In this document: positions 22,560-30,921 of the stretch, piece after piece
How the letters are laid out: each line of letters begins with the position of its first letter
How positions within the stretch are numbered: position 1 is the first letter of the stretch
IMG/VR virus record: IMGVR_UViG_3300037042_003533
Location: 1-64,000 of that record
Length of the DNA stretch: 64,000 nucleotides
Origin: a virus
Strand: one strand, 5' to 3'
Made by a program: the position numbers and the translations under genes
The notes under the pieces: generated by a model
Seen by the model: only the letters and a program-made list of their open reading frames with translations
Told to the model about the DNA's origin: nothing
Databases searched by the model: none

Positions 22560-23171
22560 ATGGCACGGGGAGTTTTAGGGGGGAATGCCACACCAGTTTA
22601 TATCACGGGGAGTGATGTAACTGAAACTGAGGCTATAAATGTTCAGATTACCTCCCCCTCCGGAGGGGAGATTTATGATGAACTGACAGGGGCTATGCTG
22701 TCTATAGATATTGCTCATCATGAAGTTCATGAAGGGCATAGTTTTGTAGCATCCACATATAACTCCGCTGTCGTGAACAGTGCTTCCTTAATCTTACTTA
22801 TTACAACGACCTCTAAGTCCCCACATCTGGTGTTCAGGTGTGCTGCTGGAGGAGATGCCACGGTCACCTTTTACGAGGGAGTAACAACAATAACAGATGG
22901 CACAGTTGTAGCAGTAGTTAATTTGAGCCGAATATCTACTGAGGTATCTTCGGTTACCGCACATCATACTCCCAACACTTCAGGTTTAGGAACAACCTTA
23001 GAAACACAATTCCTAGCAGGCGGAACGGGACCGAGCCAGTCTAGTGGTTCTGAAGTTAGACGTAATACAGAATGGATTCTAAGGACAAATACTAAATATC
23101 AGATTACTGTCACTAATATATCTGGCAACAATCAACCAGTTTCCATCAACATAGAATTCTATACCCTTTAG
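22560..23171 (+). CDS. Probable capsid decoration protein
   Basis: A 203-residue, almost entirely beta protein with the segment H-H-E-V-H-E-G-H-S-F common in phage proteins encoded after the capsid gene and called decoration or head-fibre proteins. AGGAGA precedes the ATG and a strong terminator follows, closing the head block. Confidence 0.55.
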   Translation: MARGVLGGNATPVYITGSDVTETEAINVQITSPSGGEIYDELTGAMLSIDIAHHEVHEGHSFVASTYNSAVVNSASLILLITTTSKSPHLVFRCAAGGDATVTFYEGVTTITDGTVVAVVNLSRISTEVSSVTAHHTPNTSGLGTTLETQFLAGGTGPSQSSGSEVRRNTEWILRTNTKYQITVTNISGNNQPVSINIEFYTL

Positions 23172-23200
23172 GGTTTATTTTCCTACGGGAAATTAACTAG

Positions 23201-23233
23201 AGCAGGCATAAGTCTCTCCCTATGCCTGCTTTT
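23201..23233 (+). terminator. Intrinsic terminator
   Basis: A perfect 10-bp stem (AGCAGGCATA 23201-23210 with 23221-23230), a 10-nt loop, then a T-run. It separates the head genes from the glycan cassette. Confidence 0.9.
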
Positions 23234-23244
23234 AATTTTGGGGG

Positions 23245-23273
23245 TTGCAAAGGAGAGAAAAATGGTATACAAT
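23245..23273 (+). promoter_or_regulatory. Promoter of the glycan cassette
   Basis: TTGCAA (23245-23250), 17 bp, TACAAT (23268-23273). It lies between the terminator and the gene at 23298, with the start expected near 23280. Confidence 0.6.
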
Positions 23274-23297
23274 TATAGGTATGGGAGAGAAATAAAC

Positions 23298-23645
23298 ATG
23301 ACTTCAAACGACGGCTCAGAAAATAAAGCCCCAACAGAAAAAATTGAAGATTATTTGGGTTGGCTATTAGCAGGCAAACTTGCTGAATGGCTTGGTATGA
23401 AGGTTGGTGTAGAGCAGAGTGGGGACGGTGAAGTATTTATTCTAGTTATAGAATTGCCCTCTGGTCAGGTACACAAAGTTATCCCCGGCTATGCTGTGGA
23501 AGGTAAGTGGAAGAAGTTTAATTCAGAAGATTATCAAAACCGCAGACATTTTGATGAGGTTAGGTCTATTGAAGATTGCCTGAACGGGTTTTTAGTATTA
23601 CAACACAAGTTGGTTATTCCTGAGCAGAAAGAGGAAATTGAATAG
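23298..23645 (+). CDS. Hypothetical protein, first gene of the glycan cassette
   Basis: A 115-residue protein. I chose ATG 23298 (GGGAGAG upstream) because upstream in-frame codons lie in the promoter. A helical N-terminal region is followed by a short beta sheet; no motif recognised. Its stop overlaps the GTG of the dehydratase gene. Confidence 0.6.
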   Translation: MTSNDGSENKAPTEKIEDYLGWLLAGKLAEWLGMKVGVEQSGDGEVFILVIELPSGQVHKVIPGYAVEGKWKKFNSEDYQNRRHFDEVRSIEDCLNGFLVLQHKLVIPEQKEEIE

Positions 23646-24592
23646 TGTCTGAATATAGAGGACTAAAAGGGAAAGTTTGTATTTCTGGGGGCACAGGTTC
23701 TCTCGGAACTGCTATCTTATCCAGAGCAGAAAGAGAGAATTGGGATTGTTCGTTTAGTATTTTTGCAAGAAATGAATTAAAGATAAACCAAACAAAAGCT
23801 CGGTTTCCTGATGTAGAGTGCAGGGTTGGGGATGTCCAGGACATAGATTTTCTGCGTACTGCTTTCATAGATTGTGATTTGATAATTCATGCGGCTGCTG
23901 CCAAAGTTGTCCCTCTGTGTGAAAGCAATGTGCGTAATTCTATCTTGTCTAATGTGATGGGAACAATGACAGTTTGTCAAGCGGCTGTGGAGTGTGGAGT
24001 AGGGCGGGTTGTTACTATTCTAACTGACAAACTCGTAAAATCGACTACGGTATATGGTGCAGGGAAATTCTTAGCTGGAGCCATCACTAGAGAAGCAAAC
24101 GCTTGGGGAAACACTCAATTTAATTCGACGCGCTATGGAAACGTGGTTGGATCAGCGAACTCCATCCGGCCCAGACTACTAGAGTTGAGGGAGCAGGGCA
24201 AGCCATTTGTGATTACTGACTCACGTTGTACACGGTTCTGGCTAACCTACCAAGATGCTATTAACCTTATTTTAGTGGCTTCTGATTTAGAAGAGCCTGG
24301 AACTACAGTAGTTCCTAAAGCTCCGGCAAGTTTGGTATTGGACTTATTCAAGGCCGTTGACCCAGATTGGCCTGTTGTTGAAGAATCTATCCGGCCTGGC
24401 GAGAAGATTCATGAGCAACTTATAGATGAGGTTGAATCCAGGCAAACGTATGATAATGGGGAGTATTTTATAGTTTACCCACCGGATAGTAATAAGGGTA
24501 CAAACCTACCGGATGGTTACGGGTACTACAGCAACAATCCTGCCCATCAACTGACTGTAAAAGAGTTGAAGCACATGATGGAGAGTAACTAA
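23645..24592 (+). CDS. NAD-dependent nucleotide-sugar dehydratase/epimerase
   Basis: A 315-residue short-chain dehydrogenase/reductase of the UDP-GlcNAc 4,6-dehydratase (CapD/PseB-like) group. Seen: Rossmann motif GGTGSLG at about 13-19, D-V-Q-D, the HAAAAKVVP.CE.N segment typical of this family, T-D-K, and the catalytic Y-G-A-G-K. It would make a modified nucleotide sugar used by the glycosyltransferases downstream. It starts with GTG coupled to the previous stop. Confidence 0.85.
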   Translation: MSEYRGLKGKVCISGGTGSLGTAILSRAERENWDCSFSIFARNELKINQTKARFPDVECRVGDVQDIDFLRTAFIDCDLIIHAAAAKVVPLCESNVRNSILSNVMGTMTVCQAAVECGVGRVVTILTDKLVKSTTVYGAGKFLAGAITREANAWGNTQFNSTRYGNVVGSANSIRPRLLELREQGKPFVITDSRCTRFWLTYQDAINLILVASDLEEPGTTVVPKAPASLVLDLFKAVDPDWPVVEESIRPGEKIHEQLIDEVESRQTYDNGEYFIVYPPDSNKGTNLPDGYGYYSNNPAHQLTVKELKHMMESN

Positions 24593-25143
24593 TGTACCGT
24601 TATCAGGAACTGAACGGGAATTGCCCCTATGCTATGCCCGAAGAGTTGGAGTTTATCCGTCAAGAAGCTCTCAAACTCTCTCAGGATCAGCGACTAGTGA
24701 TGTTGGGTTGCGGGCCCGGCGTGATGGCAGTGAGTGCCCTAGAAGCCCACCCTCATCCACCCCTCACATCTATTGTAGATTTAGACACATTCTACTACTG
24801 TGAGGCCCACCTGCGCGGGGCTGGAGTAGATTTGACTAGAGTTGCCTTCCTGACTGGAGATTCATCTAAGATCGGCGAGTTGTGGGATATTCCAATTGAC
24901 TTTTTGATTGTTGACGGCGATCACACCTACAGTGGTGTCAAAAAGGACATCCGCGCCTGGTGGGGCACTGTCAAGGTAGGGGGAACAATATTTTTCCACG
25001 ACTCCCTTGAACGCGACGGCGGATTTAATGGCTCAGGAGATTGGGAGTTTGGCGGGGTTCATTGGGCAATCGAGGATAGCAAGGATAGTAGCTGGGAGTT
25101 TGTTTGTAGTGTAGGAATAAGTGAGGTTTACCGAAAGGTTTGA
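24592..25143 (+). CDS. SAM-dependent methyltransferase, class I
   Basis: A 183-residue Rossmann methyltransferase: VMLGCGPGVMAVSAL is the SAM-binding loop, S-I-V-D-L-D follows as motif II, and FLIVDGDHTYSGVKKDI is the D-G-D-H signature of the Methyltransf_24 group often found with sugar-modification genes. It may methylate a glycan or sugar intermediate. Starts overlap on both sides. Confidence 0.8.
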   Translation: MYRYQELNGNCPYAMPEELEFIRQEALKLSQDQRLVMLGCGPGVMAVSALEAHPHPPLTSIVDLDTFYYCEAHLRGAGVDLTRVAFLTGDSSKIGELWDIPIDFLIVDGDHTYSGVKKDIRAWWGTVKVGGTIFFHDSLERDGGFNGSGDWEFGGVHWAIEDSKDSSWEFVCSVGISEVYRKV

Positions 25144-25838
25144 GCGTGGGAGAGATACCTGCTGTTTATTGTTTGATAACAACCTATAACCGGCTAGAGA
25201 TGTGTCTACGAACGGTTCGGGGGATTAAAGAAAATCTCCGATGGCCGAATCTTGGATTTATTCTTGTAGATGATGGGTCTGGGCAGGAATATGTGGATAG
25301 GGTTGTTGAGGAAATTGGTGTAACTAACCACCTTTGGGTTTATCAGAGTAATCATAAGGGTGTTGGGCACAACATGAATGTGGGGTTGCAGCACATATTT
25401 GATCTAGGAGGTGAACTATTAATGCTCCTTGAAGATGATTGGGAGCTAACTACCCCCCTTGATTTAACTCCTTATGTCAATGTGGTGCTAAACAATGATG
25501 TAGGACTTATTCGTATGGGCTACCTGAACGTAGGACTAAGGGCTGAATTGGTAAGTCACGAGAATATGCTGTGGTGGCAACTGGAAAGGAAACCAGAAGT
25601 TCAGCAGTACACATACACAGGCCACGCAGGACTCCGTCACAAGCGACTGTTTGATAGAGTTGGGATGTTCTCGGAGGGGCTTTCTCCAGGACAGAATGAG
25701 TTGGATTATTGCTCGAAGTATAACTATGCACAAAATCCCCCAGCAATTCTTTGGCCCGCAGAGTGGGGCGTGTGGGGAAAGTTTGAGCACATCGGCGGCG
25801 ATAGTCTCTCCTCGATAGTCCCTGGGGGAGGTGGGTAA
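25140..25838 (+). CDS. Family 2 glycosyltransferase
   Basis: A 232-residue GT-A fold enzyme. The N-terminal CLITTYNRLEMCLRTV and FILVDDGS are the nucleotide-sugar binding segments, and LLEDDWE carries the acidic D-x-D-like metal motif. It transfers a sugar from an NDP donor, probably inverting. The start may be TTG 25140 or GTG 25146; it is tightly coupled to its neighbours. Confidence 0.85.
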   Translation: MSVGEIPAVYCLITTYNRLEMCLRTVRGIKENLRWPNLGFILVDDGSGQEYVDRVVEEIGVTNHLWVYQSNHKGVGHNMNVGLQHIFDLGGELLMLLEDDWELTTPLDLTPYVNVVLNNDVGLIRMGYLNVGLRAELVSHENMLWWQLERKPEVQQYTYTGHAGLRHKRLFDRVGMFSEGLSPGQNELDYCSKYNYAQNPPAILWPAEWGVWGKFEHIGGDSLSSIVPGGGG

Positions 25839-26506
25839 TGGTGCTTCCGATTTCGGTAGTTATTCCAGTCGGCCCACAAGAAGCCTACAAGGATTACTTG
25901 GAGGAGTGCATACAAAGTGTATACGAGAACGATCCTGCCGAAGTAATCGTGATTGACGATTTAGCCAACCTGGGGCCGCGCTGGAAGCAGAAGCATTCTG
26001 AAATACAATACTATAGAAATGACTGGCTTACGGGCTGTTCAGATTCGTGGAACAGGGGGGTTGCCCGTGCTGAGAACGAGTTAGTGTTCCTAATGGGCAG
26101 CGATGATAAATTCACCTCCCCCCATTGCTTGGAAGCCTGTGTCAATGCCTATGAGACCAACAACTATCTGGATGCCTGGTACAATGTTACCTGCATTACT
26201 CAGTCTGGGGAGATAGTTTCGGCGTTTAACAACGCAGCAGCAGTCACACGCGGTCTTTGGCAGCTTCTAGGGGGCTTTGGCCCTAGCGCCTTTGCCGCCC
26301 CCGATGCCTGGGCAGTATCGATCATGATGGTGCATATGTCAGAAAGACTGATACAGGTGGAAAAAGATGTGCCACACTACTGGGTAAGAGAACATTCCGA
26401 ACAGGATACACCCAGACAGTTTGGTAGGTTCTTCGAGGCTGCTCACAGTATCCGCAATATCGCGACACGGGATTGGGTTCCGCCAACATGGAAAGGTTGG
26501 GAATGA
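25838..26506 (+). CDS. Family 2 glycosyltransferase
   Basis: A 222-residue GT-A enzyme: ISVVIPVGP at the N-terminus, EVIVIDDLAN, SWNRGVARAENELVFLMGSDDK with S-D-D as the D-x-D equivalent. It resembles the third GT domain of the protein at 27704 (VVIPVGP...), so it may be its paralogue. The ATG overlaps the previous stop. Confidence 0.85.
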   Translation: MVLPISVVIPVGPQEAYKDYLEECIQSVYENDPAEVIVIDDLANLGPRWKQKHSEIQYYRNDWLTGCSDSWNRGVARAENELVFLMGSDDKFTSPHCLEACVNAYETNNYLDAWYNVTCITQSGEIVSAFNNAAAVTRGLWQLLGGFGPSAFAAPDAWAVSIMMVHMSERLIQVEKDVPHYWVREHSEQDTPRQFGRFFEAAHSIRNIATRDWVPPTWKGWE

Positions 26507-26769
26507 TGGTAAACCGACGTAAAGAAATCACAGAAGAAGAAGCAAAACGGGTTATCCCTAATGGAGTTTATTGCTATGACTACGAAGGCGGAGAGTATAG
26601 GAGATGTCCCTTCTTGGAGATTATGACTAAGGAAGATGATGGTCAAACTTATGAAGAGGGCTGGTGCCATTATTTACACGAAACCGATCTCCTGCTGTGG
26701 GATGCTGTGAAACTGTGTGCTGTCAATGATGAAATTACGTGGGATGAAGAAGGAAACGAGGTAAAATAA
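26503..26769 (+). CDS. Hypothetical protein, 88 residues
   Basis: ATG 26503 overlaps the stop of the glycosyltransferase. Three Cys and several aromatics in an acidic sequence; no family recognised. Confidence 0.55.
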   Translation: MMVNRRKEITEEEAKRVIPNGVYCYDYEGGEYRRCPFLEIMTKEDDGQTYEEGWCHYLHETDLLLWDAVKLCAVNDEITWDEEGNEVK

Positions 26770-27704
26770 TGGCGTGGAAGGAGGGCCGAAAGGATTTAAC
26801 TGGACAAGTGTTTGGCAGGTTGACTGTGATTGGGTTTAGTCATACAAATAATAAGCGTCTTTCATACTGGAAAGTCACCTGTTCTTGTGGGGCTCAGAAA
26901 GTTGTTCGTGGAGCAAGCTTAATTGCCGGTGAAATTAGAAGTTGTGGGTGTCTGCAAAAAGAATCTACTATAAAACAGCGCCTAGATTTAACAGGGGAAG
27001 TTTTTGGAAGACTGACCGTCTTAGAGTTTAGTCATATAAATAAAAATAGACAAACAATGTGGCGGGTACAATGCTCGTGTGGGAACCAAAAAATTATGGG
27101 TGGGAGTACAATTAAAAATGGGTATATCTTGAGTTGTGGTTGTCTAAACCATGAGTTAGAAAGTAAAGGGTGCTACAAAAATTTAGTGGGACAACGATTT
27201 GGTAGGTTGTTGGTGATGGAGCGAACAGAAAGAAGGCAAGGGAGGCAGATAATTTGGCGCTGTTTATGCTCCTGTGGCAAGGAAACCTTTGTTAGAACAG
27301 GAAGTTTAACAAGTTTATGGACACAAAGTTGTGGGTGTCTTAATAGAGATGTAATAACTACCCACGGTAAGAGTAAAACAAAGGAATATAATACAGCCAG
27401 AAATAGAATAAGATATGAACGAAAACGCAACCAAGACGGGGAGTGGACAATTTTAATGGAAATTTGTCTTAGGGATTACCAACCTGCTTGTGTGGTTTGT
27501 GGCTCAACTGATAGTTTATCTGTGGATCATGTTGTTCCTGTTGCTAAAGGAGGGGGGCTCAAACCTGGAACGGCTTGTATTCTCTGTAAACGACACAACA
27601 GTATGAAGGGGGCCAAATCCTTGGATCAACTTCCCTTAGATATGGCAAACAAGATCAGGGATGCTGCTGAATCCTTTCGGGTTGCGTGGTCAGGGGGTTT
27701 TTAA
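26769..27704 (+). CDS. HNH endonuclease with three tandem zinc-ribbon repeats
   Basis: A 311-residue probable homing endonuclease. Residues 9-62, 72-126 and 137-192 are three copies of one module: L-T/V-G-x-x-F-G-R-L, a W, C-x-C-x-C-G or C-S-C-G, and S-C-G-C. The C-terminal domain (about 205-290) is HNH: C241-x2-C244, D253-H254, C270-x2-C273 and H276-N277. The repeats probably read DNA and the HNH domain nicks or cuts it. It sits inside the glycan operon with both ends overlapping neighbours, consistent with a mobile gene. A one-and-a-half-repeat relative without nuclease is at 3929. Confidence 0.85.
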   Translation: MAWKEGRKDLTGQVFGRLTVIGFSHTNNKRLSYWKVTCSCGAQKVVRGASLIAGEIRSCGCLQKESTIKQRLDLTGEVFGRLTVLEFSHINKNRQTMWRVQCSCGNQKIMGGSTIKNGYILSCGCLNHELESKGCYKNLVGQRFGRLLVMERTERRQGRQIIWRCLCSCGKETFVRTGSLTSLWTQSCGCLNRDVITTHGKSKTKEYNTARNRIRYERKRNQDGEWTILMEICLRDYQPACVVCGSTDSLSVDHVVPVAKGGGLKPGTACILCKRHNSMKGAKSLDQLPLDMANKIRDAAESFRVAWSGGF

Positions 27705-30592
27705 TGCGAGTCTACCTTAATCCCAGTTTTGACCACGAAGAAAATGCAGATGGGGGAATCCGCCGTGTAGTGGAAGCTCAGAAGGCCCACTTCCCTAGTC
27801 TGGACATTGAAATAGTTAAAGACCCTAAACAGGCTGACATTGCTGCTTGCCATGGTACAGAACTTCTTCTTGATCATCCTTGCCTTGTTCATCACTTGCA
27901 TGGCCTCTACTGGAGTTCTTCAACCTGGAATGCTTGGGCGCACAAAGCCAACGAGCTTCTGGTTCAGGGCATAAAACGAGCCAAAATTATAACAAGCCCC
28001 AGCGATTGGGTAAGTAATAGTGTTATGCGTGGTACCCTTCGAACGTCACACACTTTATACCACGGTGTTGAAGTAGATGAGTGGGTTCCTGTAGACAAGA
28101 AGCCCTTTGCGCTGTGGGCAAAAAACAGAGTAGACTCTATATGTTCCCCCAAGGATATGAACAAATTAGCAGAACTTATTCCGGGGTATCAGTTTATTTC
28201 TACCTTTGGAAATGAGGCAGACAATGTGCTAATCATAGGCCCCCAAAAGTTAGCAGCTATGAAGCCTATTATTCAGGCGGCTTCACTCTACGTCTGCAAC
28301 GTCCTCGAAACTGGGTCAGTAACTCTGATGGAATGTATGTCATCGGGGGTTGTGCCGGTCGGTTGGGATTTTGGGGCTAATGCAGAAATCATCACTCACG
28401 GCGTTGATGGTTGGTTGGCTAAGCCGGGGGACTTCACGGGGCTTTTAGAGGGGTTTAACTACTGCCTTAGCAATTTAACAGAGATGAGTTCTGCTGCAAG
28501 ACATAAAATAGTTGAACGGTTCCAATGGAAAGATACAATCAAAAAGTACCGTGAGGTTTATGACCTTGCTCTCCAAGAACCTGCCACCGGCCCTGCTGTG
28601 AGTATAATTGTAACAGCCTACAATCTGGCAAGCTATCTACCAGACTGTCTAGAATCAGTTCTCAGTCAAGACTTCTCTGACTGGGAGTGCATCGTAATTG
28701 ATGACGCAAGCCCTGATGAATGCGGGGCAATAGGAGAACATTATGCAGAAAAAGACAGACGAATTAAAGTCATTCACAATCAATCCAACGCTTACCTTTC
28801 CGAGGCACGAAACATCGGAATCCGTGCCTCTTCCGGTCGTTATATCTTGCCCTTGGATGCCGATGACCAGTTGGGCGCTGGTGCCCTCAAAACTCTGGCA
28901 GGAGCTTTGGACAGAAGCCTGGAACTCGACGTTGTCACCGGAAGCATGGAGTTGGTGGAAACAGACGGCAGAAGATGGGTCTCAACTTGGCCTCCAAGTA
29001 ACCCTAACTATAACGAGCAGATAGCCGAGCATAACCAAGTACCATATTCCTCCATGTACCGCCGGTGGGTCTGGGAAAAAACAGGCGGATACCGACGACG
29101 ATACAAAACAGCAGAGGACGCAGAATTTTGGGCACGGGGTTTCAGCTACGGTGCTGTTCCCGCCAAAGTAACCAATAATCCAACTCTAATTTACTCTAAC
29201 CGCTCATCCTCTATGTCACACAAAGAGCCACCTATTTCGTGGACATCCTGGCTAACTTGGTCGAAATTCCCGGAACTCACGCCCTATGCAGCTTCAGGCG
29301 AGCCCCCGCGTGATCAACTGTTTTGGGACGTAAATAGCTATGGACCCGTTGAAGTCTCAGTGGTTATCCCTGTGGGGCCAGGACATGACTGGTATTTGCA
29401 AGATGCTTTAGACAGTTTGGTAGCCCAAACCTTCCTAAACTGGGAAGTTATACTGGTGAATGACACGGGCACTCCATGGATGGACGGCGACCAACTCATT
29501 AACCCTTATCTTGCTGGCTTCCCTTGGGTCAAACTAATAGACTCGGACGGTACGAACCATGGTGTAGCTTGGGCTCGCACGCAAGGCACAATGATGGCAA
29601 AGGCTCCCCTTGTGTTCTACCTGGATGCAGATGATTATCTCCAGCCGCTGGCTCTGGATGCTTTTGTGAAGACCCAGAAGCAGTATGGTGGTTGGGTTTA
29701 TTCTGACTGGTTTGACCAAGACGGTCAGCTAAAGGAAGCCAAAGACTGGTCGGCAGACGGCTTAGTTGAAAAGATGCTTGGGCCTATGACGGGCCTGTAC
29801 CCACGCGATCACATGTTGGCAGTGATGTTTGAAGATTTCGGCGGCTGGGAAGATTGGGATGCTCAGTTGTCTTTGTTGGAACGAGGGGTTTGTGGCACAC
29901 ACTTAGCTTATCCTCTGTTTACGTACCGCTATCACACAGGCACGCGCAGGGAAGATAATTTTGAAAATGCTGCAAATCTGTTAAAGTATGTTAGAACTAA
30001 ACATAAAAATCTCTTGAGGGAGGAAGTCATGGCTGGATGTAGAAGTTGTGGAGGCGGGGGTGGAAAGCCCAAAGCGAGTTTAAGTGTAGCTGCTGGAAGA
30101 AAAGCAGTAGCACCCGCAGAGATGGCTCTTATTGAGTATATTGGGCCGATGACCCAGTTCCAACAGTTCAAAAGCAGGGTTAAAGCAGGAACTACCTATC
30201 GCTTTGGGGGTGATCCTGGGGAGGACAGCAGGAAGTTTTATATCTACCAAGGGGATGCAGAATGGATAACATCCAATCCGGTCTACAGGATTGTGCCTGA
30301 AGTAGTTGAAAACACCACAGTACCTGATGTTCCTGTGCTGACAGCTTACACCCGCCCGGCTCCTGTGGATTTCAACGACTTTATGAGGCAAGCTGAGTTT
30401 ATAAAGGCAGTTGAACCTGCTGCTATCGAAGCCCTCCCGCTTTCTCCTGAGACTGTTTCTATCCTGAATAGTGCCGGGTTTGATACTATCGAGCAAATTA
30501 AATCTCTGTCGGTGGCTCAACTCGTAACAATCAAGGGAATCGGGGCTACTAGAGCTAACAAGATTATGCAGGCAGTTAAGGAGTATAAATAA
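27704..30592 (+). CDS. GT4-GT2-GT2 multidomain glycosyltransferase with C-terminal virion-type/HhH extension
   Basis: A 962-residue protein. Residues 1 to about 290 form a GT-B (family 4) enzyme with the E-T-G-S-V-T-L-M-E-C donor site. From about 300 to 540 is a GT2 domain (VSIIVTAYN, VIDDAS, PLDADD) and from about 555 to 760 a second GT2 (VSVVIPVGP, VNDTG, YLDADD). At residue 776 an ATG (30029) preceded by GGGAGGAAG starts MAGCRSCGGGGG, a Cys/Gly segment, then a beta-rich part and a terminal helix-hairpin-helix (KGIGATRANKIMQAV). The tail looks like a formerly separate gene now fused in frame. I start at ATG 27704, overlapping the HNH stop. Confidence 0.85.
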   Translation: MRVYLNPSFDHEENADGGIRRVVEAQKAHFPSLDIEIVKDPKQADIAACHGTELLLDHPCLVHHLHGLYWSSSTWNAWAHKANELLVQGIKRAKIITSPSDWVSNSVMRGTLRTSHTLYHGVEVDEWVPVDKKPFALWAKNRVDSICSPKDMNKLAELIPGYQFISTFGNEADNVLIIGPQKLAAMKPIIQAASLYVCNVLETGSVTLMECMSSGVVPVGWDFGANAEIITHGVDGWLAKPGDFTGLLEGFNYCLSNLTEMSSAARHKIVERFQWKDTIKKYREVYDLALQEPATGPAVSIIVTAYNLASYLPDCLESVLSQDFSDWECIVIDDASPDECGAIGEHYAEKDRRIKVIHNQSNAYLSEARNIGIRASSGRYILPLDADDQLGAGALKTLAGALDRSLELDVVTGSMELVETDGRRWVSTWPPSNPNYNEQIAEHNQVPYSSMYRRWVWEKTGGYRRRYKTAEDAEFWARGFSYGAVPAKVTNNPTLIYSNRSSSMSHKEPPISWTSWLTWSKFPELTPYAASGEPPRDQLFWDVNSYGPVEVSVVIPVGPGHDWYLQDALDSLVAQTFLNWEVILVNDTGTPWMDGDQLINPYLAGFPWVKLIDSDGTNHGVAWARTQGTMMAKAPLVFYLDADDYLQPLALDAFVKTQKQYGGWVYSDWFDQDGQLKEAKDWSADGLVEKMLGPMTGLYPRDHMLAVMFEDFGGWEDWDAQLSLLERGVCGTHLAYPLFTYRYHTGTRREDNFENAANLLKYVRTKHKNLLREEVMAGCRSCGGGGGKPKASLSVAAGRKAVAPAEMALIEYIGPMTQFQQFKSRVKAGTTYRFGGDPGEDSRKFYIYQGDAEWITSNPVYRIVPEVVENTTVPDVPVLTAYTRPAPVDFNDFMRQAEFIKAVEPAAIEALPLSPETVSILNSAGFDTIEQIKSLSVAQLVTIKGIGATRANKIMQAVKEYK
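30029..30592 (+). CDS. Possible internally initiated 187-residue protein
   Basis: In frame with the giant glycosyltransferase, ATG 30029 has an excellent ribosome-binding site (GGGAGGAAG, 3-nt spacer to the ATG). The product would begin MAGCRSCGGGGG and end in the helix-hairpin-helix. It may be made both alone and as the tail of the large protein. Similar stand-alone Cys/Gly-led proteins occur in phage genomes; function unknown. Confidence 0.45.
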   Translation: MAGCRSCGGGGGKPKASLSVAAGRKAVAPAEMALIEYIGPMTQFQQFKSRVKAGTTYRFGGDPGEDSRKFYIYQGDAEWITSNPVYRIVPEVVENTTVPDVPVLTAYTRPAPVDFNDFMRQAEFIKAVEPAAIEALPLSPETVSILNSAGFDTIEQIKSLSVAQLVTIKGIGATRANKIMQAVKEYK

Positions 30593-30921
30593 TGACAGAG
30601 TGTTGTTGTCCACAATGCAGACTCGGAAGGGGTGAAATAACTTTTGAGGAAGCCTTAGAAATAAATTCTAGCACCAGACGAGGTACTAAAGAACAACCCA
30701 GTGTTGGTAGAGTTGTACATTATGTAGCCTATGGAACTCCTGGAGGAGAGTTTCCTGCTGGGGCTCATCGGGCAGCAGTAATAACCGAAGTAGAGGATGA
30801 AGGAAAACACATCGTGTCTCTTTGTGTTATGAATCCAACAGGACTGTTCTTTAACCAACATATTAAATATGATAGTACAGTCCAGATGCCTGGTACATGG
30901 CACTGGCCGGAGATAGTTTAA
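30592..30921 (+). CDS. Conserved phage hypothetical protein, 109 residues
   Basis: Begins with a Cys cluster (C4, C5, C6, C9); the core VGRVVHYVAYGTPGGEF, HRAAVITEV and the end G-T-W-H-W-P-E are features I recognise from conserved small phage proteins near tail or lysis genes. Role unknown. Its stop overlaps the next ATG. Confidence 0.65.
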   Translation: MTECCCPQCRLGRGEITFEEALEINSSTRRGTKEQPSVGRVVHYVAYGTPGGEFPAGAHRAAVITEVEDEGKHIVSLCVMNPTGLFFNQHIKYDSTVQMPGTWHWPEIV

